Both the position numbers and the translations under genes were made by a program. DNA of 64,000 nt. Origin: an uncultured Clostridia bacterium. GTDB lineage: Bacteria > Bacillota > Clostridia > Saccharofermentanales > DTU023. Below, piece by piece: positions 63,159-64,000 of the stretch. The stretch covers positions 1 through 64,000 of the forward strand of contig CAMJYM010000002.1 in NCBI GenBank assembly GCA_946220865.1, given 5' to 3'. Each line of letters opens with the position of its first letter. Position 1 is the first letter of the stretch. The notes below the pieces were generated by a model, which saw nothing but the letters and a program-made list of their open reading frames with translations, ran no database searches and was not told the DNA's origin.

Positions 63159-64000
63159 TCAGCGCCGTGACTTATCGGAGAGCAGAAGCATCTCCCGCAG
63201 AATTTTCCAGGTCGCCGCGTTGGAGATGCCGCTGGTATCGCAGGGCGGCGAAAGTTCCATGATGTCGAAAGCGATAATGTTCAGCGGTGCAAGCGAGAAG
63301 AGCGCCCCCATGAGCTCCTTAAAGCTGACGCCTCCGGCTTCGGGGGTGCCGGTTCCCGGCATGACCGAGGGGTCGAGAACATCCACGTCGATGGTCACAT
63401 AAACCGGCACGTCAGGCTGCTTTTTCATGAGGGCGGCAACGCTTGCAGGGCAGGCGTCCACATCGAAGCAGTGAAAATCCAGGTGCTTGCGGCCGTAGAT
63501 AAATTCATCGCCGCCGCCTGAGCGGATGCCGAAGGAATGAATGCGCCCGTCCTCCCCGATCATATCCTGACATTTGCGGATGACATTGGCATGAGAAAGC
63601 TCCTGGCCGAGAAAGCGTTCACGCAGGTCGGTATGGGCATCAAAGTGAAAGATATGCAGATCCGGAGCTTTTTGCAGGACAGCTTTAACCGTTCCCTGAG
63701 TGAGCAGGTGCTCTCCGCCGATCATCACCGGACGCTTGCCATCGGCCAGAATTCTGGTGGTCCGGCGCTCGAGGATATCCAACATCTCCTGAGGATTGCC
63801 CAGCGGGGCAAAGACGTCCCCCAGATCGCAAACCTTCAGCTCACTCATATCGCGATCGAGATAAGGGCTGTAGGTTTCAAAGCCGATGAGGGAATCCGCT
63901 CTCAGCGCATTCGGAGCAAAGCGCGTGCCCGGCCGAAAGGAAGCCGTGCTGTCAAAAGGCGCCCCGAAGATCACCGTATCGGCTTCTTCGTAGCTGGCGT
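63159..64000 (-). CDS. Agmatinase/formimidoylglutamase family ureohydrolase (5' end off the window)
   Basis: A metal-dependent ureohydrolase; the frame runs off the right edge (the last codons read ASYEEADTVIFGAPFDS), so the N-terminus is missing. Metal ligands are all visible: GGEHLLTQG, HFDAHTDLR, DVDVLDPSVMPGTGTPEAGG and the late ELSPPCDTSG. These fit agmatinase best. Next to hutU it could instead act on formiminoglutamate. It converges with the glmL-type gene, 30 bases apart, with no clear terminator. Confidence 0.88.
   Translation of the reverse strand, partial: ASYEEADTVIFGAPFDSTASFRPGTRFAPNALRADSLIGFETYSPYLDRDMSELKVCDLGDVFAPLGNPQEMLDILERRTTRILADGKRPVMIGGEHLLTQGTVKAVLQKAPDLHIFHFDAHTDLRERFLGQELSHANVIRKCQDMIGEDGRIHSFGIRSGGGDEFIYGRKHLDFHCFDVDACPASVAALMKKQPDVPVYVTIDVDVLDPSVMPGTGTPEAGGVSFKELMGALFSLAPLNIIAFDIMELSPPCDTSGISNAATWKILREMLLLSDKSRR

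Overview
This 64 kb window looks like chromosome from an anaerobic, amino-acid-fermenting bacterium of moderate GC, most likely a clostridial-type Bacillota. The evidence is the dnaX-ybaB-recR order with the SRP RNA just upstream of dnaX, the mazG-rqcP pair, the walR-walK...walJ-rlmH group, the clostridial arcABC layout and the glutamate-mutase chaperone type gene. Two traits are unusual for a Gram-positive: all three solute-binding proteins have ordinary signal peptides without a lipobox cysteine, and the SRP RNA is the short 4.5S form. A diderm envelope is therefore possible. I cannot name the genus.

Layout. 1-7.6 kb: RlmD-like methyltransferase (runs off the left edge), an NAD(P)/FAD oxidoreductase, recR, ybaB, dnaX, 4.5S RNA and a DivIC/FtsB-like protein. 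8-14.7 kb: an Opp/Dpp peptide ABC operon (oppABCDF) with a leader mini-ORF in front of oppA, then a YitT membrane protein. 15.3-20.8 kb: a Ugp-type glycerol-3-phosphate ABC operon with an ATPase gene at each end. 20.9-24.8 kb: an unknown small protein, mazG, rqcP and a long-chain acyl-CoA ligase. 25-28.4 kb: the arginine deiminase operon arcA-arcB-arcC. 28.6-34.2 kb: rpiB-lon-HerA-like ATPase operon. 34.5-36.7 kb: a small accessory patch with VapBC-type toxin-antitoxin genes and a palindrome-fronted ATPase/DUF234 gene. 36.7-40.3 kb: GPH-family sugar symporter and two alpha/beta hydrolases (lysophospholipase/monoglyceride lipase type). 40.4-49.6 kb: one long leftward run, walR-walK-murA-walJ-rlmH-pth-mfd. 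49.8-54.3 kb: a plastic zone beside tRNA-Arg(CCG) with a decayed hydrolase copy, an HD protein, degenerate 25-nt repeats, rpmB, a RelBE-type pair, a 463-residue exported protein of unknown function and a decayed duplicate of its 3' end. 54.3-59.3 kb: an Fbp-type ABC importer. 59.5-64 kb: urocanate hydratase, a MutL/GlmL-type protein and an agmatinase-family enzyme cut by the right edge.

How it fits together. Peptides (Opp) and arginine (ADI pathway: citrulline, then carbamoyl phosphate, then ATP) feed energy metabolism. Urocanate hydratase beside a GlmL-type protein suggests histidine to glutamate followed by the glutamate mutase route. Ugp, the two lipases and the acyl-CoA ligase suggest use of glycerolipid breakdown products. 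The most interesting leads are the degenerate 25-nt repeat cluster near 51.2 kb, the two gene ghosts on either side of it, the perfect 31-bp palindrome before the ATPase/DUF234 gene, the oppA leader ORF and the lon-linked HerA-like ATPase. I found no CRISPR array, prophage or intact transposase.
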